A stretch of DNA of 64,000 nucleotides from CBDUZS01 sp965371785 (GTDB lineage Bacteria; Fermentibacterota; Fermentibacteria; Fermentibacterales; JCC-6), in NCBI GenBank assembly GCA_965371785.1, contig CBDUZS010000004.1, forward strand, positions 8,385 to 72,384, read 5' to 3'. Below, piece by piece: positions 1-8,900 of the stretch. A model generated the notes under the pieces. That model had not been told where the DNA came from and did no database searches. It saw nothing but the letters and a program-made list of their open reading frames with translations. The position numbers were made by a program, and so were the translations under genes. Each line of letters starts with the position of its first letter. Position 1 is the stretch's first letter.

Positions 1-2166
1 GCTTTCGGCAAGGATTTCGACAGGTATTACGACAAGGCCGAGAAGCAGTACGGCGTAAGCTTCAAGAGATCCAGAGTAGCCGATATCATTGAGCTTCCGG
101 ACGGCAGCCTGAAACTGAAGTACACATTCGAGAACGGCGACATACAGTACGAAGTCTTCGACATGGTCGTTCTCTCGATCGGTCTCGAACCCCGCAGTAT
201 CAACAGGAAACTGTCGAAGATCCTGGATGTGAAGCTGAACCGATTCGGGTTCTGCAGATCGAACACCTTCAGCCCTCTCAGCACCACCAGGGAGGGTGTG
301 TTCGTATGCGGTGCAATGAACGGACCGAAAGATATCCCCGAGTCTGTGATATCCGCGTCAGGCGCTGTCGCGAATGCCGCCAGGTTCCTCGGGCTCGAAA
401 GGCAGACCATTTCGACCGATGAAAAGACAATCGAAAAGGATGTTGCCGGGGAGAGACCCAGGGTCGGTGTGTTCGTGTGCCACTGCGGCATAAACATCGC
501 TGGTGTCGTGGACGTGAAGGACGTAGCCGGTTACGCTGCCGGTCTCTACAATGTCGAACACTCCGAAGATGTAGTCTACGCATGCTCTACCGATTGCCTG
601 GAGACGATAAAGCAGCGTATCGAAGAGCATGATCTGAACAGGATTGTCGTCGCAGCCTGCACACCCAGGACCCACGAACCTCTGTTCAGGGATACGATCA
701 GTGAAGCCGGGCTGAACCCCTACCTGTTCGAGATGTCCAACATCCGTGACCAGTGCTCATGGGCGCACATGGACGAACCAGAACTGGCAACGACAAAATC
801 CAGGGATCTCGTGGAGATGGCTGTTGCCAAAGCGCGTGGTCTTGTTCCTTTGCAGAGACTTCCAATAGAGATCGATCCCGAAGCTCTTGTCATCGGCGGC
901 GGGCTCTCCGGAATGACGGCGGCACTGGCCGTAGCGGATGCCGGGTACGAAGTCTTCCTGGTCGAGCGGGAAAACGTGCTCGGTGGCAATATGAGGGACA
1001 TCTTCTTCAGTTTCGACGGGTCAGACCCCCAGCAGATTCTTACCGAAACCATCGAGAAAGTGCTTTCTCATGATAGGATCAATGTATTTCTAGACAGCGA
1101 GATAACGGACATCTCCGGATACGTCGGGAACTTTCTCACCTCCCTCGTGAAGGGAGACGGATCGAGTGAAGAATTCACCCATGGGGCAGTCATCGTAGCC
1201 ACAGGCGGTGTACGCCACGAGACGGAGGATTACCTCTACGGTGAATCGAGTCGTGTGATCACTCAAATGGAATTCGAGCGGATGCTCCATGACAAGGCCT
1301 TTCCCGAAGGCCGGCTGCGGAATGTTGTAATGGTACAGTGCGTAGGTTCCAGAGAAGAAGGACGGATGTACTGCAGCCGTATCTGCTGTTCAAAGGCGGT
1401 AAAGAACGCCCTGGAACTGAAAAAGCGCAGGCGTAACACGAATATTTACTTCGCCTGCAGGGACATCAGAACCTATGGATTCAGCGAGGAGTTCTATACG
1501 AGACTGCGGAACGAGGGAACACTGTTCTTCCGTTACACGCCCGAACGCAAGCCGCTCGTGAAGATGATCCAGCCGGATGATCCGGACAGCAGGCTGAGGG
1601 TAACAGTCTTCGACTCCGTGCTGGAGGAGGAAGTCGTCATTGACGCCGACCTGCTGGTCCTGGCGACGGCTATCGACGCCCCGGAGGGGAACAGAAAGCT
1701 TGGTCAGATGCTCAAGGTACCGCTAAATTCCGACGGGCTGTTCCTGGAAGCACACGTGAAACTGCGCCCCGTTGACTTTGCCACCGAGGGTATTTTCGTC
1801 TGCGGGCTTGCCCACGGCCCCAAGGATATGAGTGAATCAATCGCCCAGTCCCTTGCGGCAGCCGCCAGGGCACTGACCTTCCTGTCGAAGAGGTCCATAC
1901 TCGCCGAGGGTACCATTGCCCAGGTAAGGACTGACAGATGCTCCGGGTGCGGTTACTGCGAATCAGCATGCGCTTACTCAGCCATTGAAATCGATCCTGA
2001 AGAAAGCGTAGCCGTTATAAACGATGCACTTTGCAAGGGGTGTGGTGCGTGCGTCGCTTCATGCAGGTGTGGTGCTCTCGATCTTCGCGGATTCACCAAC
2101 GATCAGCTCTTCTCGGTGTTCGATTCGCTTTCCATGGAGACTGTTGAGGGGAAAACAGCCGAATGA
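1..2166 (+). CDS. hdrA: HdrA-like FAD/iron-sulfur protein, 5' end outside window
   Basis: Heterodisulfide-reductase A-type subunit, the flavin and iron-sulfur hub that splits electron pairs in Hdr complexes. The frame is open from base 1, so the gene begins upstream. The visible part starts inside a first HdrA module and continues into a second: a GVFVCHCG segment near base 465, the CTPRTHEP motif near 660, an FAD-binding GGGLSG near 895, Cys-rich YCSRICC near 1370, and two 4Fe-4S motifs (CSGCGYCESAC, CKGCGACVASC) near the C terminus. This matches tandem HdrA proteins such as the one at 5956. The stop overlaps the next start by four bases (ATGA), so it is translationally coupled to the MvhD-like gene. 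HdrA identity is firm; the electron partner is inferred from the neighbouring Flx genes. Confidence 0.9.
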   Translation, partial: AFGKDFDRYYDKAEKQYGVSFKRSRVADIIELPDGSLKLKYTFENGDIQYEVFDMVVLSIGLEPRSINRKLSKILDVKLNRFGFCRSNTFSPLSTTREGVFVCGAMNGPKDIPESVISASGAVANAARFLGLERQTISTDEKTIEKDVAGERPRVGVFVCHCGINIAGVVDVKDVAGYAAGLYNVEHSEDVVYACSTDCLETIKQRIEEHDLNRIVVAACTPRTHEPLFRDTISEAGLNPYLFEMSNIRDQCSWAHMDEPELATTKSRDLVEMAVAKARGLVPLQRLPIEIDPEALVIGGGLSGMTAALAVADAGYEVFLVERENVLGGNMRDIFFSFDGSDPQQILTETIEKVLSHDRINVFLDSEITDISGYVGNFLTSLVKGDGSSEEFTHGAVIVATGGVRHETEDYLYGESSRVITQMEFERMLHDKAFPEGRLRNVVMVQCVGSREEGRMYCSRICCSKAVKNALELKKRRRNTNIYFACRDIRTYGFSEEFYTRLRNEGTLFFRYTPERKPLVKMIQPDDPDSRLRVTVFDSVLEEEVVIDADLLVLATAIDAPEGNRKLGQMLKVPLNSDGLFLEAHVKLRPVDFATEGIFVCGLAHGPKDMSESIAQSLAAAARALTFLSKRSILAEGTIAQVRTDRCSGCGYCESACAYSAIEIDPEESVAVINDALCKGCGACVASCRCGALDLRGFTNDQLFSVFDSLSMETVEGKTAE

Positions 2167-2582
2167 AAGAATGGCAGCCCAGAATACTCGCCATCCTGTG
2201 CAACTGGTGCTCGTATGCCGGCGCGGATCTTGCAGGTGTTTCGAGGATACAGTACCCCCCGAATATCCGGGTGGTGCGCGTTCCCTGTTCCGGGCGTGTA
2301 GACCCTCTTTTCGTGATGAAAAGCCTTTCTGCAGGATTCGACGGGGTGCTGATCTCCGGTTGCCATCCGGGTGATTGTCACTACATATCGGGCAACTACG
2401 TAGCGAGAAGGAAATTCGCCGTCCTGAACACAATCCTCGAATTCGTAGGGGTAGAGCCGGACCGGGTTCAGTTCTCCTGGATCTCTGCAGGAGAGGGTGA
2501 GCGATTCGCAGAAGTGGTGAGAAAGATAACCGAAGATGTCAGGGAACTGGGACCCTCGACCAGGCTGGTGAAGAAGGCATGA
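2163..2582 (+). CDS. mvhD: MvhD/FlxD-like hydrogenase iron-sulfur subunit
   Basis: Small 2Fe-2S protein of the MvhD/FlpD family (139 residues), which in methanogens and Flx-Hdr complexes passes electrons from the electron-donating module to HdrA. It has the family opening CNWCSYAGAD followed by GVSR, a PCSGR motif, the SGCHPGDCHY segment and the SAGEGERF motif near the C terminus. It overlaps the genes on both sides by four bases each, so it is made in step with HdrA and the following ferredoxin-like protein. With no hydrogenase gene nearby and flavoprotein genes downstream, it is more likely the FlxD-type adaptor than part of a hydrogenase. Confidence 0.93.
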   Translation: MKEWQPRILAILCNWCSYAGADLAGVSRIQYPPNIRVVRVPCSGRVDPLFVMKSLSAGFDGVLISGCHPGDCHYISGNYVARRKFAVLNTILEFVGVEPDRVQFSWISAGEGERFAEVVRKITEDVRELGPSTRLVKKA

Positions 2583-3544
2583 GTACTATGGAAGATCTTC
2601 GCAAAACCGTACGGGAGCTGCTCGCGGAGAATCGGATCGACCTTTTCATCGGATGGAAAAGCGGATCCCGCCCTCTGTCGGCAACACCTGTTTTCATCGA
2701 CAACCCGGACGAGGCGGACGATCTCATTTTCGATATCACCTGCGGGAACAACCTGTCCGTTTTCTTCACGAAGGATAGAAAGCAGTTTACCGGGAAACGG
2801 ATCGGAATCGCGGTAAAGGGCTGTGATGCAAGGTCACTTGTCCTGCATATCCTCGAGAAGCAGGTCGACCGCGAGAACGTTGTAATAGTAGGAGTTCCAT
2901 GCAATGGTGTGCTGGATCGAAAAAAAGTGCTCCGGAAGACTGACGGCAGGGAGATACTGGAACTGGAGGATTCAGGTTCGCAGATCGGTGTTACGGGCAA
3001 CGGATTCGAACTCTCAATCAACCGCGAGGAGATACTGAGTTCGGCCTGTCTTACCTGTGTTCATCCCGACGCGAGGGAATTCGATTTTTTCATGGGCGAG
3101 CCCAGGAAAGAAATTTCTGTAGAAGACAGGCTGAAAGAGGTGAGAGAATTCGAATCCCTGCCGGCTTCCCGGAGATGGGACCGGATGAAGCAGGAGTACG
3201 AGAAGTGCATACGCTGCTATGCCTGCAGGAATGTGTGCCCCTCATGCTACTGCAATGTGTGCTTCGTCGACCAGAACGACCCGCGCTGGATAGGCAGCAC
3301 CTGCGACTTCTCGGACACCATGATTTTTCATCTGATAAGAAACCTGCATGTGGCCGGGCGATGCGTTGAATGCGGCGCCTGCGAGAGAGCCTGTCCGATG
3401 GATATCAACCTCCTCCTTCTCAACAGGAAGGTAGCAGCCGAAGTGGAAACAAGATTCGGCGACGTAGCCGGTCTCGATATCGGCGGGAAACCGGCAATGG
3501 CTGACTACCGGGAAGACGAGAAGCAGGATTTCATAATGGGATAG
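2579..3544 (+). CDS. Dicluster ferredoxin-type subunit of Flx module (FlxC-like)
   Basis: Iron-sulfur protein of 321 residues. The N-terminal two thirds resemble the F420-hydrogenase/dehydrogenase beta-subunit fold, with a KGCDARS motif near residue 86 and a PCNG motif near 108. Near residues 212-226 there is a 4Fe-4S motif (CIRCYACRNVCPSC) with extra cysteines in SCYCNVC, and a second (CVECGACERACP) near 262. This pairing of a Cys-rich beta-like domain with a C-terminal dicluster domain is what is seen in FlxB/FlxC of flavin oxidoreductase-Hdr clusters. It starts inside the stop of the MvhD-like gene and is followed after six bases by a related protein. It probably carries electrons between the FAD reductase and MvhD. 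The FlxB-versus-FlxC assignment is uncertain. Confidence 0.75.
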   Translation: MSTMEDLRKTVRELLAENRIDLFIGWKSGSRPLSATPVFIDNPDEADDLIFDITCGNNLSVFFTKDRKQFTGKRIGIAVKGCDARSLVLHILEKQVDRENVVIVGVPCNGVLDRKKVLRKTDGREILELEDSGSQIGVTGNGFELSINREEILSSACLTCVHPDAREFDFFMGEPRKEISVEDRLKEVREFESLPASRRWDRMKQEYEKCIRCYACRNVCPSCYCNVCFVDQNDPRWIGSTCDFSDTMIFHLIRNLHVAGRCVECGACERACPMDINLLLLNRKVAAEVETRFGDVAGLDIGGKPAMADYREDEKQDFIMG

Positions 3545-3549
3545 GGAGA

Positions 3550-4581
3550 ATGACAAGGCTGGACAAGAGTGATTTCGGGGATTTCATCCGTGAACTGGCA
3601 GAAGGCTACGACGTCTACGCTCCCGGCCTTCGTGGGAGTACAACGATCTTCGTTCCCGTTGGACCGGATGATGATATCGTCCAGGACTGTACGGTAACGG
3701 TCATGTCCCCGAAGAACGTGTTCTTTCCACAGGCCGAAGTGCTTTTCGAGTACGAGAATGGCGAGGTCAGAACGATACCGGCCAGTACCAGACCGCTGGC
3801 AGTCTGGGGAATGAGAGGCTGCGATGTCCGCAGTCTTCACCTCCTGGACAAAGTCATGGGAGACGCAATACAGATGCCCGGGGACAAGAGATTCCAGGAT
3901 CCCTACTGGAAGGAGAGGTTCGACGATTCCATCATCTTCTGTACCGCATGCAACGAGCCTCTTTCGACCTGCTTCTGCAACTGGTTCGGCGGCGGACCGC
4001 ACAGCGGGACCGGAGCGGACGTCTTCGTGATCGACATCGGTGAAGCCTGGCTGATGGAACCTATGAGCGAGAAGGGTACGGAACTCATCGCAGGGATTTC
4101 CTGCTTGAAAGACGTATCGGATGACGACCTGACAAGGGCTTCGGAGCTGGCTGCCAGGGCGGAATCTCTGATGACCGCTCCGGATGGTATCGAAGGCATC
4201 GACACGCACCTGACAGAATTGTTCGATGCCGAAGTGTGGGATAAGATCAGCGCCAAGTGTGTGACCTGCGGTGCATGCACATTCTGCTGTCCCACCTGCC
4301 ACTGCTTCGATCTCCAGGATGAGGGCAGCGGCGGCAGAGGCAAGAGGATCCGCATCTGGGACTCATGCATGTTCCCCATATTCACGGCAGAAGCTTCTGG
4401 GCACAATCCCAGGGCTCTTTCGAAGGAACGTGTAAGGCAGAGGATCATGCACAAATTCAGTTACTACCCGGAAAGGTACGGAGAGATGCTCTGCACTGGC
4501 TGCGGACGATGCATCTCCGCCTGTCCCGTCAACTTCGATGTAAGGGATGTGCTGAGAGAACTCCAGGAATGCGAGAGTTGA
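3550..4581 (+). CDS. 4Fe-4S protein of AsrA/sulfhydrogenase beta type (FlxB-like)
   Basis: Protein of 343 residues related to anaerobic sulfite reductase subunit A and sulfhydrogenase beta subunits, which relay electrons from an FAD/NAD(P)H reductase partner. It has a WGMRGCDVRS motif near residue 95 and CNEPLSTCFC near 135. Two 4Fe-4S clusters follow: CVTCGACTFCCPTC near residue 238, and CTGCGRCISACP near 316. The following gene encodes an AsrB-like FAD/NAD(P) reductase whose start lies inside this gene's 3' end, as in asrAB and flxBA arrangements. No sulfite reductase catalytic subunit (AsrC) follows, so the pair probably serves the Hdr complex. Confidence 0.8.
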   Translation: MTRLDKSDFGDFIRELAEGYDVYAPGLRGSTTIFVPVGPDDDIVQDCTVTVMSPKNVFFPQAEVLFEYENGEVRTIPASTRPLAVWGMRGCDVRSLHLLDKVMGDAIQMPGDKRFQDPYWKERFDDSIIFCTACNEPLSTCFCNWFGGGPHSGTGADVFVIDIGEAWLMEPMSEKGTELIAGISCLKDVSDDDLTRASELAARAESLMTAPDGIEGIDTHLTELFDAEVWDKISAKCVTCGACTFCCPTCHCFDLQDEGSGGRGKRIRIWDSCMFPIFTAEASGHNPRALSKERVRQRIMHKFSYYPERYGEMLCTGCGRCISACPVNFDVRDVLRELQECES

Positions 4582-5423
4582 GGATAGTCGTGTCGAATAC
4601 CTACATTCCGCTGCAGATGAGAGTCGAGAAAATCGTCTCGGAAGATTCTGACAGGATGCTTCGCACCTATGACCTGACCTTCCTGGACGAAGCGGAACGT
4701 AAGGCGTTCAACTACCTGCCCGGGCAGTTCTGCGAACTGTCAATACTCGGCAAGGGTGAATCACCTTTCGGGATAGCGTCCTCCCCTACTGAAGACGGCT
4801 ATCTCCGTTTCACAGTGAGCAGGACCGGTACCGTAACCAACGAGATACATTACCTCAGAGTGGGTGATACCGTCGGGATGAGAGGACCTCTCGGCAACTG
4901 GTATCCTGTGGAGGAGCTCAAGGGCGCTAACGTGTTGATAGTTGGTGGCGGGTTTGCTTTTACAACCCTGAGGTCACTTCTGGTGTACCTGCTGGAAAAC
5001 AGGAGTGATTACGGAGACATAACCGTTGTTTACGGAGCGAGAACACCCGATCTCCTCATTTACAAGGACGAACTAGCCCTCTGGAAAGAGAGAGATGACC
5101 TCGAGCTGCATCTCACTATTGACAGACCGGTGGAAGGCTGGGACGGCAAGACCGGATTCGTACCGACGGTTACCGAAGAGATCGCACCCGACCGGGAAAA
5201 TACGTTCGCCATCGTATGCGGACCTCCGATTATGATCAAGTTCACACTGCCGGTGCTCACAGCACTTGGATTCCCCGACGACAGGATCTACACTTCCCTC
5301 GAACGGCGCATGAAGTGCGGCATAGGCAAGTGCGGGAGGTGTAACATCGGGTCGAAATACATCTGCATCGACGGGCCCGTGTTCTCGATGGCCGAGCTCA
5401 GGATGATACCCGAGCCTGTCTAG
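4569..5423 (+). CDS. FAD/NAD(P)-binding reductase subunit (FlxA/AsrB-like)
   Basis: Flavoprotein of the ferredoxin-NADP reductase superfamily that would oxidise NAD(P)H, or reduce NAD(P), for the Flx-Hdr complex. Seen in order: an FAD-binding barrel with LPGQFCELS and GIASSP, a GVGG-like nucleotide-binding segment (IVGGGFA), the CGPPIM motif typical of the dihydroorotate dehydrogenase B/AsrB group, and a C-terminal 2Fe-2S loop with CGIGKCGRC and a later Cys. The ATG at 4569 overlaps the previous gene by 13 bases. A GTG at 4590 sits behind a better ribosome-binding site (TTGAGGA, 4578-4584) and may be the real start. A longer in-frame extension to 4365 only shadows the upstream gene. Confidence 0.85.
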   Translation: MRELRIVVSNTYIPLQMRVEKIVSEDSDRMLRTYDLTFLDEAERKAFNYLPGQFCELSILGKGESPFGIASSPTEDGYLRFTVSRTGTVTNEIHYLRVGDTVGMRGPLGNWYPVEELKGANVLIVGGGFAFTTLRSLLVYLLENRSDYGDITVVYGARTPDLLIYKDELALWKERDDLELHLTIDRPVEGWDGKTGFVPTVTEEIAPDRENTFAIVCGPPIMIKFTLPVLTALGFPDDRIYTSLERRMKCGIGKCGRCNIGSKYICIDGPVFSMAELRMIPEPV

Positions 5424-5909
5424 ATGGAGACTATAGAGATGAAGAAGATAATCCTCGCCGAGAAAGACCCGAACTTCAAGAATCAAATTGCATCACAGCC
5501 AGGTGCGGAGTCCTTCATGAAGTGCTTCACCTGCGGCACCTGCACGGCTACCTGCCCCGTGGCAGAGGTGCATGATGAGTACGATCCGAGAAAGATAATA
5601 AGGATGGCCATACTGGGTATGCGTGAGGAGGTCCTCTCCTCCGACATTCTCTGGATGTGTTCGAGATGCTACGCTTGCGCTGCCCTCTGCCCTCAGAACG
5701 TGAAGTTCACCGATGTCATCAGCATTCTCAGAGATATGGCTGTGAAAGAGGGATACGTTCCAGCAGAACGGCTCGAGAAGGCCAGGGAACTCGACAGAAT
5801 CGTGCAGAGCCTTCGATGCAGGCTCATAGAACAGAAACTGCATCCTGACGACGAGAACAGAGCTGAAATCAAACGCGTGCTCGAGGGTGAACTGGAGGAA
5901 TCATGGTAG
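5424..5909 (+). CDS. hdrC: Heterodisulfide reductase subunit C-like ferredoxin
   Basis: HdrC-type protein with two 4Fe-4S motifs, CFTCGTCTATCP near residue 33 and CSRCYACAALCP near 76, followed by the helical tail usual in HdrC. It links HdrA to an HdrB-type subunit, but no hdrB lies next to it; candidates are at 54379 and 58752 or upstream of the window. The start immediately follows the stop of the FlxA-like gene. A second ATG at 5439 has GGAG about ten bases upstream and could be the true start, removing five residues. It is co-oriented with the large HdrA gene 46 bases downstream. Confidence 0.87.
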   Translation: METIEMKKIILAEKDPNFKNQIASQPGAESFMKCFTCGTCTATCPVAEVHDEYDPRKIIRMAILGMREEVLSSDILWMCSRCYACAALCPQNVKFTDVISILRDMAVKEGYVPAERLEKARELDRIVQSLRCRLIEQKLHPDDENRAEIKRVLEGELEESW

Positions 5910-5955
5910 TTCTGCTTGATGCATTCCCCTGTTTGACACGGCGGGGCAGCTGAAC

Positions 5956-8900
5956 ATGTCCAACGGAGCGCCAGAGCCGAAGAAAGAATTGGTTACGACA
6001 GCCACACGTAGATCGGGAGCAGTGCTCGTGGTCGGCGGCGGCATAGCTGGAATCCAGTCATCTCTTGATCTGGCCGACTCCGGATTCAAGGTTTACCTGG
6101 TCGAGGATTCACCCGCAATCGGCGGAATCATGGCCCAGCTGGACAAGACGTTCCCTACGAATGACTGCGCCATGTGTGTCATCTCTCCCAAGCTGGTTGA
6201 ATGCGGGAGACATCTCAATATAGAACTGCTGACTGACTCGAATCTGGTCTCCCTTGAAGGTGAACCCGGCAACTTCACGGCAAGAGTGTACAAACGTCCC
6301 CGCTTTGTCGATCTGGAAACCTGCACCGGCTGTGGTGAATGCGTAGAAGTGTGCCCCGTAAGCGTCTTGTCGTTGTTCGACGAGAACCTTGTCGATAGAA
6401 AGGCAATCTATAAGCCCTATGCCCAGGCCTCCCCGAACGCATTTGTCATCGACAAGGCAGAGACACCCCCCTGTCAACTCGCCTGCCCGTCAGGGATTCA
6501 CGTACAGGGCTACGTTGCTCTCGTGGCTGAAGGCAAGTACGAAGAGGCATACGACCTGATCAGGAAGAACAACCCGTTCGTCTCGGTCTGCGGAAGGGTC
6601 TGTCATCATCCGTGCGAAACGGAATGCCGTCGTGGAGAGTACGATGAGCCTGTCGATATCAGATCCATCAAGCGGTTCATCGCCGATTACGTCCATGCAC
6701 ATCACGAGGAGTTCGAAAAGAACACTGACGAAACCGTTCCCGATAAGAGCGAGAAAGTTGCCGTGATAGGTGCGGGACCCGCCGGGCTCACCTGCGCATT
6801 CTACCTGGCCAGGGAAGGTTATCAGGTCACCATATTCGAGAAGGATGACAAGGCAGGGGGAATGCTGCGATTGGGAATCCCCTCCTACAGGCTCCCTGAG
6901 GAAGAACTCGACTGGGAGATAGAACAGATTTTGAGAGAGGGAATCGAGCTTCGTACGAATTCACCCATAGGCCCGGAGGATTTTGCCGGACTGCGGGAGC
7001 ACTACGATGCTTTGTTCGTATCGGTCGGATTCTCCTACGGAAGAAAGCTGGACATCGATGGAGCAGATAACTCCGGAGTCCAGACCGGGATAGAATTCCT
7101 GAGAAAGGTGAACGGAAACGTCGAGCCCGACCTCGGTAAAAAAATGGTTGTCATAGGCGGCGGAAACGTAGCGATAGATGTAGCGAAATCAGCAATCCGC
7201 CTTGGCTCGGAGGTGGAGCTTTACTGCCTGGAATCCCGAAGGGAAATGCCTGCCCACGGCTGGGAGATCACTGAGGCAATCGAGGAAGGGATCCGGATCA
7301 ATCCGTCATGGGGACCCGCGGAGATAATCGGTGAGAACGGCAGAGTGAAGGGTATCCGCTTGCGGAAATGCACTTCCGTTTTCGATTCGGAGGGAAATTT
7401 CAATCCGCAGTTCGATAATGAGGATGTTATAGAAACCGATTGCGACGATGTGATCATCGCCATCGGGCAGAGCTCTGACATTACCTTCCTGAAGGAAACG
7501 GACTCCGGGCTGAAGCAGACGGTACCGGTGGATCCCCTGACATTTTCAACTTCCATCGATGGAGTGTTCGCAGCCGGAGACATCATTCGCGGCCCGGCTT
7601 CGGTCGTCGAGGCGGTAGGACAGGCTCACGAGGCGGCCCTGTCGATCGATCGATACCTCAGAGGCGAGGATATGTCCGATGGAAGAACCGTGGAGGATGA
7701 GCTTCCAGCCAGGGAACCCCCTATGGATGTCCCGCTCAGGCAGCGTGTTCAGATGGGTTTCATTCCTCCAGCCGAGCGTGTGAAGGATTTCTGTGAAGTC
7801 GAACTCGGTTTCTCCGAAGAGGAGGTTCGCGAAGAAGCCGGACGCTGTCTCGAGTGCGGTCTCTGCTCACGCTGTCTGCAGTGCGAGGTCGTCTGTGAAG
7901 CAAATGCGATCAACCACGCCATGACCGGGGAAATGGTCGATATCCGGGTCGGAGCGGTCATTCTAACATCTGGAGCCGAGGCATTCGATCCTTCCCCGCT
8001 GCACGAGTTCGGCTACGGACGTTACGATAACGTATTAACCAGTATTCAGTTCGAGAGAATATTAGCCGCATCAGGTCCCTTCGAGGGGCATCTGCAGAGA
8101 CCTTCCGACGACAAGGTTCCGACAAGGATAGCATGGCTTCAATGTGTCGGGTCGAGAACCGAGGACACTCACATGCCGTACTGCTCCTCCGTCTGCTGCA
8201 TGTACGCGATCAAAGAGGCGATAATCGCAAAGGAGCATGTGAGCTCTGTTGAGCCGACCATGTTCTTCATGGACATGCGTGCACACGGCAAGGATTTCGA
8301 CAGCTACTACGAACGGGCTGTCGAGATGGGTGTGAGGTTTGTCAGGTCAAGGGTCAGCAAGATAAGAGAAATCAACGATTCCGGTAACCTCGAGCTGCGT
8401 TACGTGACAGAGGACGGCACCGTACGGTTCGAGGAGTTCGATCTCGTGGTTCTGTCCGTCGGTCTCGATCACAACAGGCTCAACGCAGAGATATCGGATA
8501 ACCTCGGACTCCGTCTGAACGAGTACAGCTTCATCGACTCCTCACAGCATTCACCCATACTGACTTCGCGGCCGGGGGTCTTCGTTTCCGGACCTGCAGG
8601 TTCCCCGATGGATATCCCGGAGACCGTCACCCAGGCTTCGGGATCGGTAGCCGGTGCAGCGGAGATCCTTTCGGATACCCGGGGCACGGAGATCATCGAG
8701 AAGGAGTATCCCGAAGAGATCGACGTAAGCGGGAAAAGACCAAGGATTGGTGTTTTCATCTGCCGTTGCGGAACCAATATCGCAAGCATTGTCGACGTAC
8801 CCTCGGTAGTCGAATTCGCGCGAACCCTTCCGGATGTTGTTTACGCCGGTGAGAACCTGTTCACCTGCTCTCAGGACACACAGAAGAAGATAAAGGAGAT

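Noticed and set aside
4365..4568. Long N-terminal extension of the FlxA-like protein
   Set aside because: It only shadows the overlapping FlxB-like gene in another frame and has no family similarity.
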